A stretch of DNA of 64,000 bases, from NCBI GenBank assembly GCA_029204225.1, contig CM055096.1, forward strand, positions 77,490,580 to 77,554,579, read 5' to 3'. The position numbers and the translations under genes were made by a program. Below, piece by piece: positions 45,024 to 60,157 of this stretch. The first letter of the stretch is position 1, and every line of letters starts with the position of its first letter. This DNA comes from Diphasiastrum complanatum (lineage: Eukaryota; Streptophyta; Lycopodiopsida; Lycopodiales; Lycopodiaceae). A model generated the notes under the pieces. That model ran no database searches, was not told the DNA's origin, and saw nothing but the letters and a program-made list of their open reading frames with translations.

Positions 45024-48000
45024 ATTACAACAAGCATTGGGTTCATAGTTTTGTTCTTCTATATATTGACTTTCAAATAGGGCTTTCTTCCTAGCCAGAA
45101 TGGTTTGTAGGATAGTATTTAAATAAAGGATTGTGTCTTTAAATGTTAAAGACCTTATCTTTGATACTAAGGACAATGTTTTTAAATTTTAAGAGCATTA
45201 CCTATTACTATTAAGGATGTTATCTTTTAATTTTAGAGACCCTACCTCTAGATACTAAGGGCATTGCTTTTAAAAATCTAAAGACATTGTTTCGGAACCT
45301 TAAAGGCATTGCCATTAAATATGAAAGATATTGCCTTTAAATATCAAATTTTGTTCGCTGACCTTTGATTGTTGATGTATAACCACTTAAAGTCGAGATG
45401 ATAATTGGATTGAAATAATTTTCTATTGGTCTTCTCCTAGTTTTCATGTATGAGGTGGTCTCATAAGGCTAATTTTAGTGGTTCTACATCCAATTGGTAT
45501 GAGGGCCAATTATCTCAAGGGTGTGCACAAAACAATCAAGGGGTCCCTCTAGGATATTCCATCTTGATTCAGTATATTTCAAGTATGCCCTATTACTTGT
45601 ATATTTCCATATCTCATTGTCTTTGCCCACTATAAGTACTCATTATAAATCACAACAATAGAGCTCATTAAAAATCATTGTAAACATGTATCTTGATTTT
45701 CCCAATCGCTTGTGGCAGAGTTTTCAAATCATTAGACCATGTAGTAGCAAGAAATAACAACAGTTGATGGTGCCCAAAAGTGCTTATGTGGAGGGCACAC
45801 GTTTTAGGGTGTGAGTGGAGTTGGGGTTTAATTTCCTATGATGATAGGGATCTTCCACCCTTCCTAGGTATTATAGTCTCACCCTATCTTCCAAGGAATT
45901 GACATATCCATTAGATTGCAATTTTAATGAGTGCGGAACGTAATCAACCAACAATCATCATACTTTCTTCAACTCGTGTTTAACATGACCACACGTGACT
46001 CAACTACCAATCTCAAACAAAACGTCATGGAAATTTTTTTTTTGACATTGTCTAACCTTGCACCATATGAGATACAAACTTGAGTTGTTGACATGAACTA
46101 CAAAAAAACATAAATGCATAGTGTATGTGAAAAATGTACCTCATGTGTTGCCTAGAGGAAGAGCCATCAAGTTGTCATTGGTTATGATTTAAACAAATTC
46201 CATGAATTTACTGATTATATTAATAGCACACAATAGTTGCTTGGTAGATATGTGCTCTTTTCATGAGAAAGTTTTTGGCTGTGGTTACTTTGAGGTGAAA
46301 CTCAAATTTTCTTAAAAGATGTCTAAGGTGGTCTATCTGCATTCTTTTATTGAAGAATGAGAGTCGTTTGTGATGTGGCTGGTTACTCACTTTTGTTTTT
46401 TAGAGAGAATTTGATCCATTTGGTCCCACCCTTGATGCTCCCACTCGATGCTTGGAGTGGGATCTAAAGGGGGTTGTCAAACTTTTTCACTTGGATCAAA
46501 TCACCAAAATTCATATTAGGAAAATCTATATAGTCTAGTAAGGCGGAAGTGCTGTAGGCACCTACAAATGCTCTAGGTATGATCTGTGTTTGCAAGAGAG
46601 ATTCACTAGGTCAAACTTTCTTGCCATAGTGTCCCTTTTTGTCTCTTAGTGTAGGTAATTCTATTAGGGCTATCTCCGCTCCTTAGATACATATTGAAGT
46701 CATGTGCAATGATGAAGTGATGGGCCATCATGATTAGCATTCATTATTCAAATAATAGAAATGTAAAAACTAAGACTTAATTTACATGAGCTTCTTTTGT
46801 GTAAGACTACCACAAGTGATTTTATTTAGTTAATGTAGTCCTAGAAGACGATTCCGATTAATTCCACGCAAAACTAGATTTGTATGTGATACAACTAGTT
46901 CACAAATGATGTTTTGTCACATATTGCCAGCACATTTGACTTAAATGATATTGGTTTTGTTTTTGTTTATTTTCTCATGTTTAAAGTGGCATCATCAATC
47001 CAAACATGCTCTATAAAAAAGCCAAGAAATATAGTCTTAACTATTTCAATGAGGTTCTTCAATTGACAAACACTGTTAAGCATTCGATAAATTTGTTTGA
47101 CATCTATTGTGATAATAATTTACAAGTTATCCTTGTATCTTATCTCTTGTAAAATCGAAAAGTTTAATAAAATGCCCTTGTTGAAGAATTAAGAGGGGCG
47201 TTTTCACAAAAGTTCATTCTATAGTAGATAGACATGTGAACTCCACGTGAACTGTCAACATGGTCTTCATTTTAAAAATCTACTTTATGCTTCAATACAA
47301 GCTACACATCAAGTAGAGAGGTAAACTATGCCCATTCTCTATCTAACTATATCATTTTAATGTATTATTGAATATCTCCCAATTTGGTAATTAATAATAG
47401 AAAATGACCCAAACTATGGCGATTACTCTGAAATACCAATTTGATAAAATACTATTCAAAACTCTTTCAAAATTAGATGATGACAATGTGGGCGGCATGA
47501 TAGTGAGGAATAAATTAGATGACAATGTGGGCGGCATGATAGTGAGGAATAAACTTAGGAATTATTATGCAACTTTCAATTATTCTATCTCCACAAATAT
47601 TCAATAAAAGACATGCATGTGTTAATACATAAGGTCTCATTGTATTGAATAGTACGCCCGATTTCGTACTTAAAAATTCTACATTAGAATGTAACATAAA
47701 GGGTTTAGTCCAAAAGTGTAAAAAATTGTTTCATGAAATTTCCATTTCTCCAATAGTTGCATCTTATGCTATATGTGAAGGCAAAATGATGGGCATGTGT
47801 TTCCACAAGCCTAATATGAAATGGAAGAAATTGATATATTTACAAGCTCAAAAATAAATCCAAGAAAGAATTAGGACGAATAATCAAAGTATATTTTATC
47901 TATATATTTATACACTTTGCAATGCTCTTAAGCCACAAGTCTTTATTGCTTTATAGAAACAAAGTGAGAGGAATATATCAATAAGGTTCTTAAATAAACT

Positions 48001-49391
48001 ATCATATGTTATTGGGTTAATTGGATTTGTCAAATGAAAGAAATGTCATAAAAAACACATTATGTCCAATATGCTTCATTGTTAGACTAGTTGCTTTTAC
48101 TCTCTTTCAATCGGTATTGATGTTCTAAGTGATTTATATATGAACCAACTTTGGATTTTTGTTGGTTTGGTAGATTAGTACTTTTGCTGGTTAATCATGA
48201 GTACTTTTATTGGCATATTGTGTAGATTGTCTTGTTGCTTTGAAGAACTCTCAAGCATTTTTAGAAAGATATGGTCAATATGATGACATGTATGCCAATG
48301 CAAAATAAGTAAATGAGTCAATAAGTAAATGACTAGAATTATTCTATTGTTTTGGTTGTCATAATTCATCAAAAGAGATTTTTGGTTTCACATTTGACTC
48401 ATAAATGTCTAGGGTTTGTGGTTTTTTTGTGCCTTCTATTGTGGCTTGCAAAATACCATCATTTTTATGGGCTTGGACATGTGTCGATCTATTTTTACCT
48501 TGAATTTTGTAGGCTTATGACTTGGACAAAGGCTTTCCCATTGTTTTACCCTCGTGAACTTGCAATAATATGACATGTAAGTTCTTGAATCTTCGTTTTC
48601 TATTGCACTACTCTACAACTTGACTTCTCGTGGCTCTTTCTAGATGTTCCTACTTCCATTGATAACTGTATATGCTAATGCCCTACTTTTGTTGACGATA
48701 TGCTATCACCATTTTTAATATGATTGCAAGTGGCAACAAAACCATCATAAGAGTATCATTATCATCACTAATGTGCTACATCACAACCTTGAGAAGCTCA
48801 ATGGCAAAAAAATGTCCGCAATGAGTGATTAAGTGTTTACTACAAGCCATCACAAGTTTACATTATGAACACCCTCATGAGACTATTATGAGCCTCTATG
48901 AGTCTAGGTATGGGTGACTGTGAGTTAGCATGAAGTATACACAAGTATTCCCTGAATCCTCACTCTTCACTCTGAGAATGAGTCTCTAGTCATAGTGAGT
49001 CATAGTGACTTCCTTCACAAAAACATTTCTAGAACCTTCCAAATTTGTCCTATTGTAGTTATAAATAGTTGAACACTTTACTATTTTCATAGTTGATGTA
49101 CGTGCCTCATTTTGGTGAAGATATTGGAGGAGGAGATTGGTCTCTACATTGTGTAGAACTTGTGTGAATTATGATCATGAGCTATCTCTTATGCATCTTT
49201 ATGACTGTTATGCTCTCTAATATTTGACATTATTACAGGTCCAAAATGGGTCCTTCTTCATATTTTATCCACTTGAAGAGCATGAAGACCTTTTAGATGT
49301 TTTTGCATCTTGACTAGACTTCATAGTCAAAGATTGTGTAAACAATCTTGGCATATTTAGGTTTGTTCTTTTATGCATGAAACTTTCACAT

Positions 49392-49393
<2 letters not shown>
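45024..49393. other. 4.4 kb with no recognised gene
   Basis: AT-rich DNA with only short, domain-free frames. The one clear structure is the small tandem repeat at 47473-47553. It could be an old decayed element, but I see nothing diagnostic. Confidence 0.45.
47473..47553. repeat. Tandem duplication of about 40 bp
   Basis: Two units share GACAATGTGGGCGGCATGAT followed by AGTGAGGAATAAA. They differ by one extra GAT in the first unit, hence 42 versus 39 bases. The near-identity implies a recent duplication. Confidence 0.9.

Positions 49394-49464
<71 letters not shown>
49394..49464. repeat. (CA)n microsatellite
   Basis: About 35 uninterrupted CA units. The Val-Cys frame on the minus strand here is an artefact of the repeat. 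Confidence 0.97.
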
Positions 49465-49465
<1 letters not shown>

Positions 49466-49547
49466 GCATAGAGTCAGGATAATATGACTTGGCTAATCAT
49501 TCTTGTGTTGGAGTTAATCTTCACTCCTACTCACCTAAATTCATTTC

Positions 49548-49916
49548 TTGAGTACTATATTCTCTCTGTGCAGCAACAGCAGTCTTACTCGCATAAGTCG
49601 AACAGTCTGTGCATACATTGACTTTGAAGCAGAGCAGGATCAACTCAACTTCATCGACATCGACTCAAGGGCAAATAAGTTGACTCGACTCATTCAATAC
49701 CTTCGACGACTATTGACTATCACTAGTCAAAATGGAGCTCTGCACGACACAGACTACGTCACCGCTCACTACGCAGTAACTGCATCACTTCACGATTGTT
49801 ATCCGCACAGTTCTAAATATACAATAGACGAGTCAATAATCAGTGATAACATGAATCAGAGTTCTTCCATGAACTCCTTTGTATCAGACTATCTAATTAG
49901 AATCAAAAATCTTTAG
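49548..49916 (+). other. Open frame of 122 codons, possibly Gag-derived
   Basis: No clear family. The end of the frame (SFVSDYLIRIKNL, then a stop, then RE) loosely resembles the copia Gag phrase seen at 33200 (SFVMRVKDLHRE). The rest is unlike Gag. It may be a decayed Gag or chance. Confidence 0.25.
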
Positions 49917-50277
49917 AGAGAATGAAAGTAATTCAAGAAGTAGAGATAATATTCAATATGTAATCAGCATAGTAAAATCACAACACATAGTGCTCTACTA
50001 TTGTGAACCATTCTCAGGCATAGGATCATGATCTGATCATTGTATTTACAATAGCTTGACACAGATTCTCTATTTTCTTTATGTGTGTTTGCACTGATGG
50101 ATTTTTTCGAATAATTCCTTTCTCCAGTACTGATACTTGTTCCACGGCTCACTCATTCAAAATATCTCACTCAAAGGAAGCATGGTCGTCATAGATGCCT
50201 AACTATTTCGATCTCTTCATGGTTGTCCTTGACACCTACAAAGATATTCCTTTGGTTGATCTAAGTAATAGTCTGAA

Positions 50278-50835
50278 TCAACAGTTGGTAAAGATCTTGT
50301 CATAATTTAATGTTGAGTTTTTCTCTTGACTGGCTATCATATTCAGCAAGGGTGGTATCAGAGGTGATATTCTTGAAGATGGATCCTCCTTGGTCCTATC
50401 ATCAAGAGTAATGTTGACATAGCATGTGCATCCAAAGGTTCTTAGATAGTTGACACTCGACCTCCTCTTAAATAGCATCTCAAAAGGTGTCCTTCCGTCC
50501 AAAATAGCACTCGGCCACCTATTTCACAAGAAATTCGCACACAACAAAGCTTGATCCCAAAATGGTTTGTCAAGATTAGCACTTAACCTCATGGCTTTAG
50601 CACTTTCACATAAAGTCCTATTCTTTCTTTTAGCCACTCTGTGTAGAGCCTTCTTGGCCCTCTTATCATACCTCACTTGATCTTGTTGTGTTGCTGGTCT
50701 CTCCTCCAAACCTACAACAATATCCAAAACATCATTCATCTCAAGAAGTGATTCCATCCTCACTTTCCACAATGAATAGTTACTTGAGGTAAGCCTGTCA
50801 TTGGCTTCCAACATGACTCCAATTGAGGTTGTCAT
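50278..50835 (-). pseudogene. Copia Gag N-terminus fused in frame to integrase C-terminal part
   Basis: ORF 50835-50524 (103 codons) starts like copia Gag: VMLEANDRLTSSNYSLWKVR and LDIVVGLEERPATQQDQ. After KRAKKALH it changes without a stop to VAKRKNRTLCESAKAM and ANLDKPFWDQALLCANFL, the region of copia integrase just after the catalytic Glu. A stop or shift follows, and then DGRTPFEMLFKRRSSVNYLR and FGCTCYVNI (50502-50400) complete the integrase end. Roughly two kilobases of gag-protease-integrase core have therefore been removed precisely enough to keep the frame. The leader and LTR lie upstream at 50836-52068. Confidence 0.8.
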
Positions 50836-51421
50836 GTAGCAATGACCTGATCTTCTCTTTCAACCTGTTTCAATGCACAACTCACTCCTTTGAACAACAA
50901 CAAATGCTTTCAAAAGAAATCACCAAGATTTGAAACTATCTCACAAATTCTCTTGTAGCACTTATACCAAGCAAATCAACACATAAAATCATGGAATCTT
51001 GATCAACCTATGATCTATCCTCAATCTAATGACTTTTGTCACTTCCTAAGATTGAAACACACTCAAATGAAGTCCATCAACCTCAGTATCTAGAGATCCA
51101 ATCAAAATTAGGGTTTTGTCAAAATCACAAAAGATTGACTTCCAAATCTACATGCAAATGCTGAAATTTTGATTATGCAATCTAATAGCCACCACTTAGC
51201 AGATCCACTGATCCAAAAATCGGCCAAATCAAGTATGTGAAATCAAAAATTGGAACTGATCAATTTTGTGAACCTATTTATGGTTTTGATCTACAAAAGA
51301 TCCAATCTACAAAAGCAAAGAACTCAATTTTGGTGTAGAATCCTCTCTAGCATGCTCTAGCCTTGATAAAGTTCACCAAATCATTGATAGATCTGAATTT
51401 CTCCTTCATAACCTGAAACAC
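50836..51421 (-). other. Leader of the Gag-integrase copia relic
   Basis: Non-coding sequence between the primer-binding site and the gag ATG at 50835. Collinear over its distal half with the leader remnant at 25575-25930. Confidence 0.6.
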
Positions 51422-51435
51422 AAGCTTTGATACCA
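51422..51435 (-). promoter_or_regulatory. Primer-binding site of the copia relic
   Basis: The minus strand reads TGGTATCAAAGCTT, one change from the canonical TGGTATCAGAGC, immediately inside the LTR. Confidence 0.78.
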
Positions 51436-52068
51436 TGTGAAAAATTTCAGATGATTATGATCCAATCCACTTGAAAGATCTTGTGTTACAAAGAGACAGA
51501 CTCTACCAATCTCACCAATGTAGAAAAATCAGCATCTACACACAAAATGAGATGCGTAATAGAACTTGATCAAACATGAATCAAATGATAAAGTATTATT
51601 GCTGCCGTAAAAACCACTGTATTTCACACGTGTGGATCCAAAAATAACAAATATAGATCATTCTACACATAGAATTGCATGCAATCACAAGTATAGTGCA
51701 CCAATAGATAGTAGAACCCAAGAGAACCATGTATAAGCATGAAATGAGATAGAGAAGAGAGAAGATATGTCTCTCCATGAGCTACATCCTTTTATAATAA
51801 GTCCAAACCCTATTTTCCCACTTGGCTTTTCCACCAAAATACTAACCCTACTATTTTTGGGTCTAGATTTAAACTATTCAATATTCAAATTTGAATCTAC
51901 TCAAACTCGCCTTCTAACTTTTCCACACTTTCAAAAAGTGTTTATTCAAATAAAATTTAGACTAATGAACTTTGAAAAGTCAAATTCTAAGTCTAAAAAC
52001 AAAGTTGGCCTCAATATCTCAAATATGGAAATATAGCAAATATGATCAAACTAGTTGAATCTTTCACA
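51436..52068 (-). repeat. 5' LTR of the Gag-integrase copia relic
   Basis: 633 bp. On the minus strand it starts TGTGAAAGATTCAAC and ends AAATTTTTCACA. Same family as 25944-26582. No 3' LTR is found to the left of 50278 in this window. Confidence 0.75.
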
Positions 52069-52074
52069 TTATTA

Positions 52075-52180
52075 TCATATTGATAGTATGTTGGCTAATA
52101 TTTTGACAAACACTCTATAGAAGGTGTTAGGGCCTTTTTTGACTAAGCCTCTGAGGGTGGTTATGCCCTATGTGAGTACA
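52075..52180 (+). pseudogene. Possible copia RNase H end
   Basis: The plus strand reads YHIDSMLANILTNTL followed by a stop, close to the copia RNase H ending (M-ADIFTKAL). A fragment of about 25 residues; no other domain alongside. Confidence 0.35.
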
Positions 52181-52199
52181 GAGGACTTACCACATTCAA

Positions 52200-52869
52200 T
52201 AATGGGGGCCTTCTCTATTACACCGTGCTCCCGATGAGAGTTTTCCAGGCTCTCAGAAGTATGACTGTAAGGAGGGGGTGCTAGCACTTTGGTTTAATGA
52301 TCTGCTAGCTTTCTAGGTCCATGTTTCCGTTCCCAAATCTCTGATTGCTAGTGTCATGTACTTATACATACAAGATACTATCCAATGTAAGTTTTGTAGG
52401 CCCGAAATGAGCTATTAGCCTTAAGAACAAGGCGGTTCCCTCTTTAGGCCCTTCAAGTATTTAATAAGGATAACAAGCCAATAAGGGAGGCTAAACTATA
52501 CTTAACAAGGGCTAACTATCTCTCAAGATAGTTAAGTTTAGTTAAGTGAGAGCATTGTCTATAACTAGGCAAGAGACAACAATTTTTGTATCTTTTGGCT
52601 CATTTGCAAGTGAGAGCTTCTAGCTTCCTCCTTGTGAATGTGAGTCATAGGGATCTCCATTGTTAGGTCTCATGTGCCCTACCCACATGAATCCATGCTC
52701 AATGTTCATTTATTGTACTCTTTATTTCATTGCTAATGTGACTCCGTTGAAATCTCATTGTTTCTAGCTTTCTATGGATTTGCTATCATGATGGTCTTGT
52801 ACTTTTTTTGCTCTTAGATTTACTTCATTGTTATTGCTATTGGTTTGGGATTTGGCACATGACATTTCT
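52200..52869 (+). repeat. Probable LTR ending before the primer-binding site at 52870
   Basis: The sequence just before the primer site ends TTTGGCACATGACA plus TTTCT, the same terminus as the candidate solo LTR near 29210. The left border is not found; TAGTTAAGTTTAGTTAAGT-like repeats lie near 52520-52545. Confidence 0.4.
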
Positions 52870-52881
52870 TGGTATCAGAGC
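52870..52881 (+). promoter_or_regulatory. Primer-binding site, orphan LTR element
   Basis: TGGTATCAGAGC, exact canonical form. The leader continues right but no gag follows before the next primer site at 53514. Confidence 0.7.
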
Positions 52882-53513
52882 ACAGATCCTAAATTCATGA
52901 TGATTCTATGTGAATTTCATTGGATTTGATAAATTTATTGCATTTGTAGCTTTCTTTTTGCTAATTTTTAAGTTTGAAAATTTCATGTCTTCTCAGACTC
53001 ATTTTCAACATTCAATTTCATATTCTTATTTCTCTTTTGATTCAATACATTTGTAGATATTTGTTTTAGCTTTAATTTGCACCAATTTGCAAGCCATTTG
53101 GATAAGAGGTGCAAAAGTTATTGCACTTTTCCCAAAGGCTGTCAAAATAGGTGATTAGAAATTTCACTTCACTTTGTTTGAAATTCTCAGATTTGATCTG
53201 AGTTTTTATTTCAAGTTTCTTTACATAAGATTTTAGAGCATTGTTTTAGCTTTGATCTGATTCATATGCCAGGTCATTTGGATTAGATTCCAAGGAGTTA
53301 TGACAATTCTTGATTCCTAGCTCTAGTTTTGATAGTTTGCTTCCTTTAAAATTTTTAGACCTGTTCTGTTGTAGATTTGACGTATCAAATTACATTCAAT
53401 CATTGATCTGATCCAATAGTCCGTATCGGTTCATTTTAATTAAAGAAGAGCATGAAAAGTATAAAACGTTTGGAGTTTTGCTTAGCCAAAAGACCTGGTG
53501 TGAACACGTGTGC

Positions 53514-53525
53514 TGGTATCAGAGC
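53514..53525 (+). promoter_or_regulatory. Second primer-binding-site-like sequence
   Basis: TGGTATCAGAGC again, exact, 644 bases after the previous one and preceded by GTGAACACGTGTGC. Either a separate, truncated LTR ends here or it is a chance/rearranged copy. Confidence 0.5.
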
Positions 53526-53816
53526 AAATCCATGCTATACTGACCCAAGTGACCCTTACAGCGTAAGGTATGTCATGCACTGTTGTCCATACTCTTGAGC
53601 ATATCCATGATTTCTAGTTGTATCTCACCAAAAATCTAAAGTAACACTAACAAAGGTAAGGTGAAGTGTTGCCATGAATGTTATATCAGAATGATATAAC
53701 ATCCACGATATCAAGACATTGTATAGGAAAGATGTGATTAATACAGAGTAAAAGACTGCCAATGATTATACTAGGTAATAGGGCAGATCCGTGCCATTCT
53801 ACGCCCTTAGTATAAA

Positions 53817-55602
<1,786 letters not shown>

Positions 55603-55637
55603 CCAACAACCAACCCACAATTAGTGAATCCCTTCGG

Positions 55638-55674
55638 GGGCAGTTAGCTCCCCGTAAGGGATAGCTAACTGCCC
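55638..55674. other. Perfect 12-bp hairpin with an inner GTAA-capped stem
   Basis: GGGCAGTTAGCT at 55638-55649 and AGCTAACTGCCC at 55663-55674 are exact reverse complements. Between them CCC-GTAA-GGG forms a second small stem. It is positioned just beyond the 3' end of the Penelope-like reading frame (minus strand), where it could be the element's 3' RNA structure. Confidence 0.75.
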
Positions 55675-55689
55675 ACCAGAAGAACATCA

Positions 55690-58400
55690 ATGTCATGTGG
55701 TAACGTGTACGACAAACCGGGGAACGATTCCAAAGTAAGCAAGTTATCGATGATACGACAGAGCTTATTTCTCATAAATCCATTTTTTTGAAAAGCATCA
55801 ACAGAAATTCCAACCTCGTTAAGAAACATCTCTTGCATGTTACAGCCGTACATTGCGGCAATGACTTGTGAAACAATAACCTTATATAAACTATACATTG
55901 GTCTATTCGAAGCAAGATGTATATATTGTAAGTAAGGAAAGGGTAGTTCTCTTCTGTTGTTGTATTTAGAAAGACAAGTAAGGCCGGATTTATTATCGAA
56001 GTGATAGAAATATTTAAAAAGCTGATTTTATTTCCTTCAGTCGCTTTTCTTTCTATTTCTAGAAAGTCCAGGGGATAGATCCAAAACCGGTTTTCAGGGT
56101 TCCTTAGCTGTGTTTTGTCCATAAAAAGTTTGATATTAGGGTTATTGATGAAACAAATGTCGAAAGTCATTCATGAAAGAGGTCAGGCCCAGTTTAGCAA
56201 GTCTCTTAATAAATTGTGCTTTTAAAAAAGGAAAGACACCAATTGTACCACGTCGGTGAGCAGGAAAAACCCATAGGGATACCTCGTACTTGTCTCCAGG
56301 TTTTGTTTCCTAGTGTAACAATACAATTATCAATCAAGAAGTCGATCCATTGATAGAGTAGGTTTATATCTAGAGTGTGCCAGTCTTGTGATTGTTTTGC
56401 ATTCCATGATTAATTGAAAACTTCGCATGAGTGATTCCATTTAAAATATATAAGTTCATGTATGGAATATTTAAAGGGTACTTTATTGTCTTTTTCATAA
56501 CAATTTTTAAACCCTCTGGGCCATCTAGGGGTATATTCTCATAACATTTTGAGATATATGCGACCCACATATTGGTAATCAGAGATGGTAGGTTTAGATA
56601 GAAATCCATTGATGACTCACATTGCCAATGTAAAATCATATCAGCTCTAAGGATACACTTGTATGTATTTGCCTTAAGGCCTGCACCTTCCATGAGGAAA
56701 GGTGACAGCATATTAAGCTCCTGTGAGAAATTTGGCAAGTATGGTAAAGCAACAATCGTGAGCATTGGTAATCCATCTGAAAGAGTCTTTGTGGGCTTTA
56801 AAAGTGTAGAGAAGATAAGGTAGAGAATTATTGCCCAGGAAAATTTCAGGTAGAGCGTTCGTAGAAATGTTCTTTATATATGACAAGGAATCCTCCACAT
56901 GTTTAGATTGATCGCTATAAAAAGGAGTAAAATCCAGATTGTTAAGTCGTTTTATGGCCAAATTTCGTACAAAGAATTTTCACATGAAACATGGATTATA
57001 CTATGCTTTATCAATTCCATCAACATATAGAGAGTTTGTAAGCCAAAGTAGCTCGTCCTTTGCAATCTTATTTTTGGAAAGAGATTCAGTATTTCCATGA
57101 AGCCATTTACCCTTTCTAATATGACTTAAAGCGATTCTTATACAAAACAAAGCATGTTCCTTTTTTGTATTACTGTCTAAAGAATCATAAGAAGGTAGGA
57201 AGTCCATAAGTTTAAACCATCCATCATAAAGCTCTAAAGCGACTTCGTTCACATTAGCTTGTCTTAAAGTTATATGATTGAGGCCTTTTTCTGACGATTT
57301 TCGTAAGAGAGAACTCTTAATAATCTTACAGTCTGTGCAAACAACATGGCCAAATTTTTCAGACAAAGTTCTTGAAACGGTTAAAAGAGTAACATTGACA
57401 AGGATGAATGTTATCTATATCAAACTGGCAAAACACATTATAAGGAAAATACCATTCACATTTAACACTTGGTAGATAAGTCCAGCCGAACGTAATATCA
57501 TAAAAGAGTTCGTCAACAATACCAAAAATCCTGCGTAAAACGTGAGCATAATAATGCTTCACATGGATAAACTCAAATACTCTATTTCGGTAACATAAAC
57601 GTAAAAGAAGTCTCCCTGAGTGGCTACTAGTGGAAAACTGGAGACGTCCAGTTGCTGAAATGCAGATTTGTCTTCTAACACTGTCTTCTTCATCCTACAC
57701 ACCGATTAGGATCTGTAAAAATTTGTTTCCACTGCTCTGTCTTTCCTTTGCTTTGTAATCTGAGACACGCTTTTTCTTCCTTGTTCCTGAACTGGAAATG
57801 ACTGAGTTCAGATTATTCAAATTAGAAGAGCCCGTCCTTTTGTTTGAGTTCTAGAAGTACTTGTCTTGGAGGGTAGAAAAATTGGGATGTTTTAAGAGGC
57901 GTTCTATCTCTCGGATATTCTCAGCATCTCCTAAAGGTGCAAGTAATTTGGCAGAGGAGTCCTTAGCAAGTTAAATAGAGGCATCAATCATGTATTGGCA
58001 GATAAAGAGAAAGGTAATATAAGACTTTACCACATCCCTAGCAGGTTTATTTAGCCACATGAAGAAGTCATTTATCTGATTCTGGAGGGAAGCACAAGGA
58101 AAAAACTTGGCAAGGTTATTCATAATGAACCAGATAGCATGATCAAACCAAATGATGGAAAAATTGATTTTACATTTTTCACCACATCTACATTTGAAAA
58201 ATGGTCTTTTCTAGTTCTCAAAGTGTCCTCTGGTCCTGGCCCAAACTTGCTCAGAGGAGCAATGAGAGGGTTCAAATTTGTTCATGCGGATAATGGTATC
58301 AAAAGAGACAACGGTCTGAGTGAAGGATTTTTGTGTAGAGCGGCCAATTTGCAGTCTTGTATTTCTTTTTCTGTCAAATGAGTCATCAGAATCCAAAGAT
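55690..58400 (-). pseudogene. Penelope-like reverse transcriptase, multiply broken
   Basis: About 850 residues can be followed on the minus strand through several frames. Near 58170-58200 is the Cys-rich KCRCGEKC. Then come EFIHVKHYYAHVLRRIFG and LFYDITFGWTYLPSVKCEW (57590-57440), CTDCKI, and LYVDGIDKA (57000), the DK-type motif before RT1 in Penelope-like RTs. PYLLYTFKAHKDSFRWITNA and ISKCYENIPLDGP are RT1-RT3. GNKTWRQVRGIPMGFSCSP (about 56300) is the RT4-like block, and ENRFWIYPLDFLEIE and VIVSQVIAAMYG form the thumb side. In-frame stops follow DKA, and frameshifts occur around 56170-56370. The catalytic YIDD region reads instead as a deleted stretch before CFINNPN. No GIY-YIG endonuclease was recognised. 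Long repeats flank it. Confidence 0.75.
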
Positions 58401-58506
58401 CAATAGGTATCGGTGCAAGGAAACTAACAGAAGGGCGACTTCAGAGCTTGTAAGAAGTAAGAGTAGATTTAAACTCAATGCTTCTAGTAGGAACAAAAGG
58501 GACTTG

Positions 58507-60157
58507 GCTATGATTCTCACGCATATCCATGCTGTCTAAGATCATAATACTGGAATCCTTACTATTACTTTTGGTGACAAATTCTTATTTCAAGGTATTT
58601 TAGTTTGATTTGAGTGTGGTCTTATGTCGTTACTTATTTTCGAACAAGGAAAATAGGAAACCGGAAAGAAAAAGTGAATTTGTGTAGAGTAATGGTATAT
58701 GATAGCCATAATGGAACTGAAAACTACCATACTTACCGAAGTTGTGAAGAGTTTATTTAAACTCGGAAAGCGTGCCTAAATGGTTGTAGATGTAGCTTCT
58801 TGAGAGGCAGCCATAGTAGTTCTTAAGCGAATGAGTTCTAACTCTTTTAGATCATAAGCAAGCCAAGAAACCGTGGAGTGAGCATATTGCTACAAAGAGT
58901 TATGTAGAAAGCACTTACAAGACATCTCCTGACTATGTTATTTAACTTGCATTGCGGAGATCTAGTTGGTTGCATACCTTGCAGTAGCGAGTTGTCGGTT
59001 CAAGAACGAACCAAGTAATATTCTGACGAAGCCGGAGCAGTATAATGAAGCTACAACATGAGATATCATTAGTTTAATACTATGAGATCCAGTTATCTAT
59101 GAACACTTGTAAAGAGAGCACATATGTAAGAGCTAAGCTTAAATGTGTCCATCCTTCCATCGCTAGTTGAAGGAGGCTTTTAAAGTGAAGAAGTCTATGA
59201 ACAGATAGCATAAGTTTATGGTCCATCGCTGGACAGTTAGCCATAAATGAATTTACAATATTAATATTTGAAAACGGAATGCCTCTCCTATCCATCTCTG
59301 GAATAGCAGGGTCTTTATGTGTAAATTGGTGAGAAAGTGTGAGTCCATCATGCCTATGCTATCCATCACTGGATAGAACATAACAATATTGCACTCATAT
59401 TTTGGACAGTATGCGGCGATCTGTCCATCGCTGGACAGCGCCCATTCTATTCATAAAAAGTGCATGTAGTATGTGTAGGAGTGAGGCAACCCCCCATCGT
59501 TGCCTTCTAAGCCATAAAGAGCAAGTTATAGCATGGAAAAATCGAAATTATGTCATTGCCATCACCTACAGTTTTAGAAGATTATCACATAACCAAAACT
59601 GTCCATCGCTGCCTATTGAGGCAGGATGTATGGTTTCAAGAATCAAAAAGTGTCATTGCTGCGTTTTTAACCTATCACAGCCCTTACATGGTTTAGAGTG
59701 ATGAATGGCATATCAAAGCAGAACATTATTAAAGCATCCTTCTTCGAAAAGTAGAGTAAATACGAGAGGAGTGTAAGAGAGAAGCAAATACATACCGTAA
59801 GCTATCAAATTGTTGATCCTTAGGTAGGTAGGGTGCACTTTCAGAGAGTGACATAGGACAAAGTTCTTCACCAGTGTTGTAAAGCAAAAGGGTTGAAAAG
59901 AGCATGCACTTATAGTGCCCAATAAGGTAGTAACTTGGAAGGAGTGAGTGAGAGCGAGAAATTCCATTTCTCTCCAAATTATTTTAAACAGACCAAACCA
60001 TTTCAAATTTTTGTGAGAAATCCTCTAAGTTAAGAATGGAACTTCATCATATGCACGGGTACAATAAAAAAACCTTGCAAGTTTGAAGTAGCGGTACATG
60101 AATATCTGTCCACTTTTTTGTTAATGCAGTAGGGTGAAACTGAACAAAAGAGCATCC

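Noticed and set aside
49265-49465. Val-Cys repeat protein
   Set aside because: Produced by the (CA)n microsatellite.
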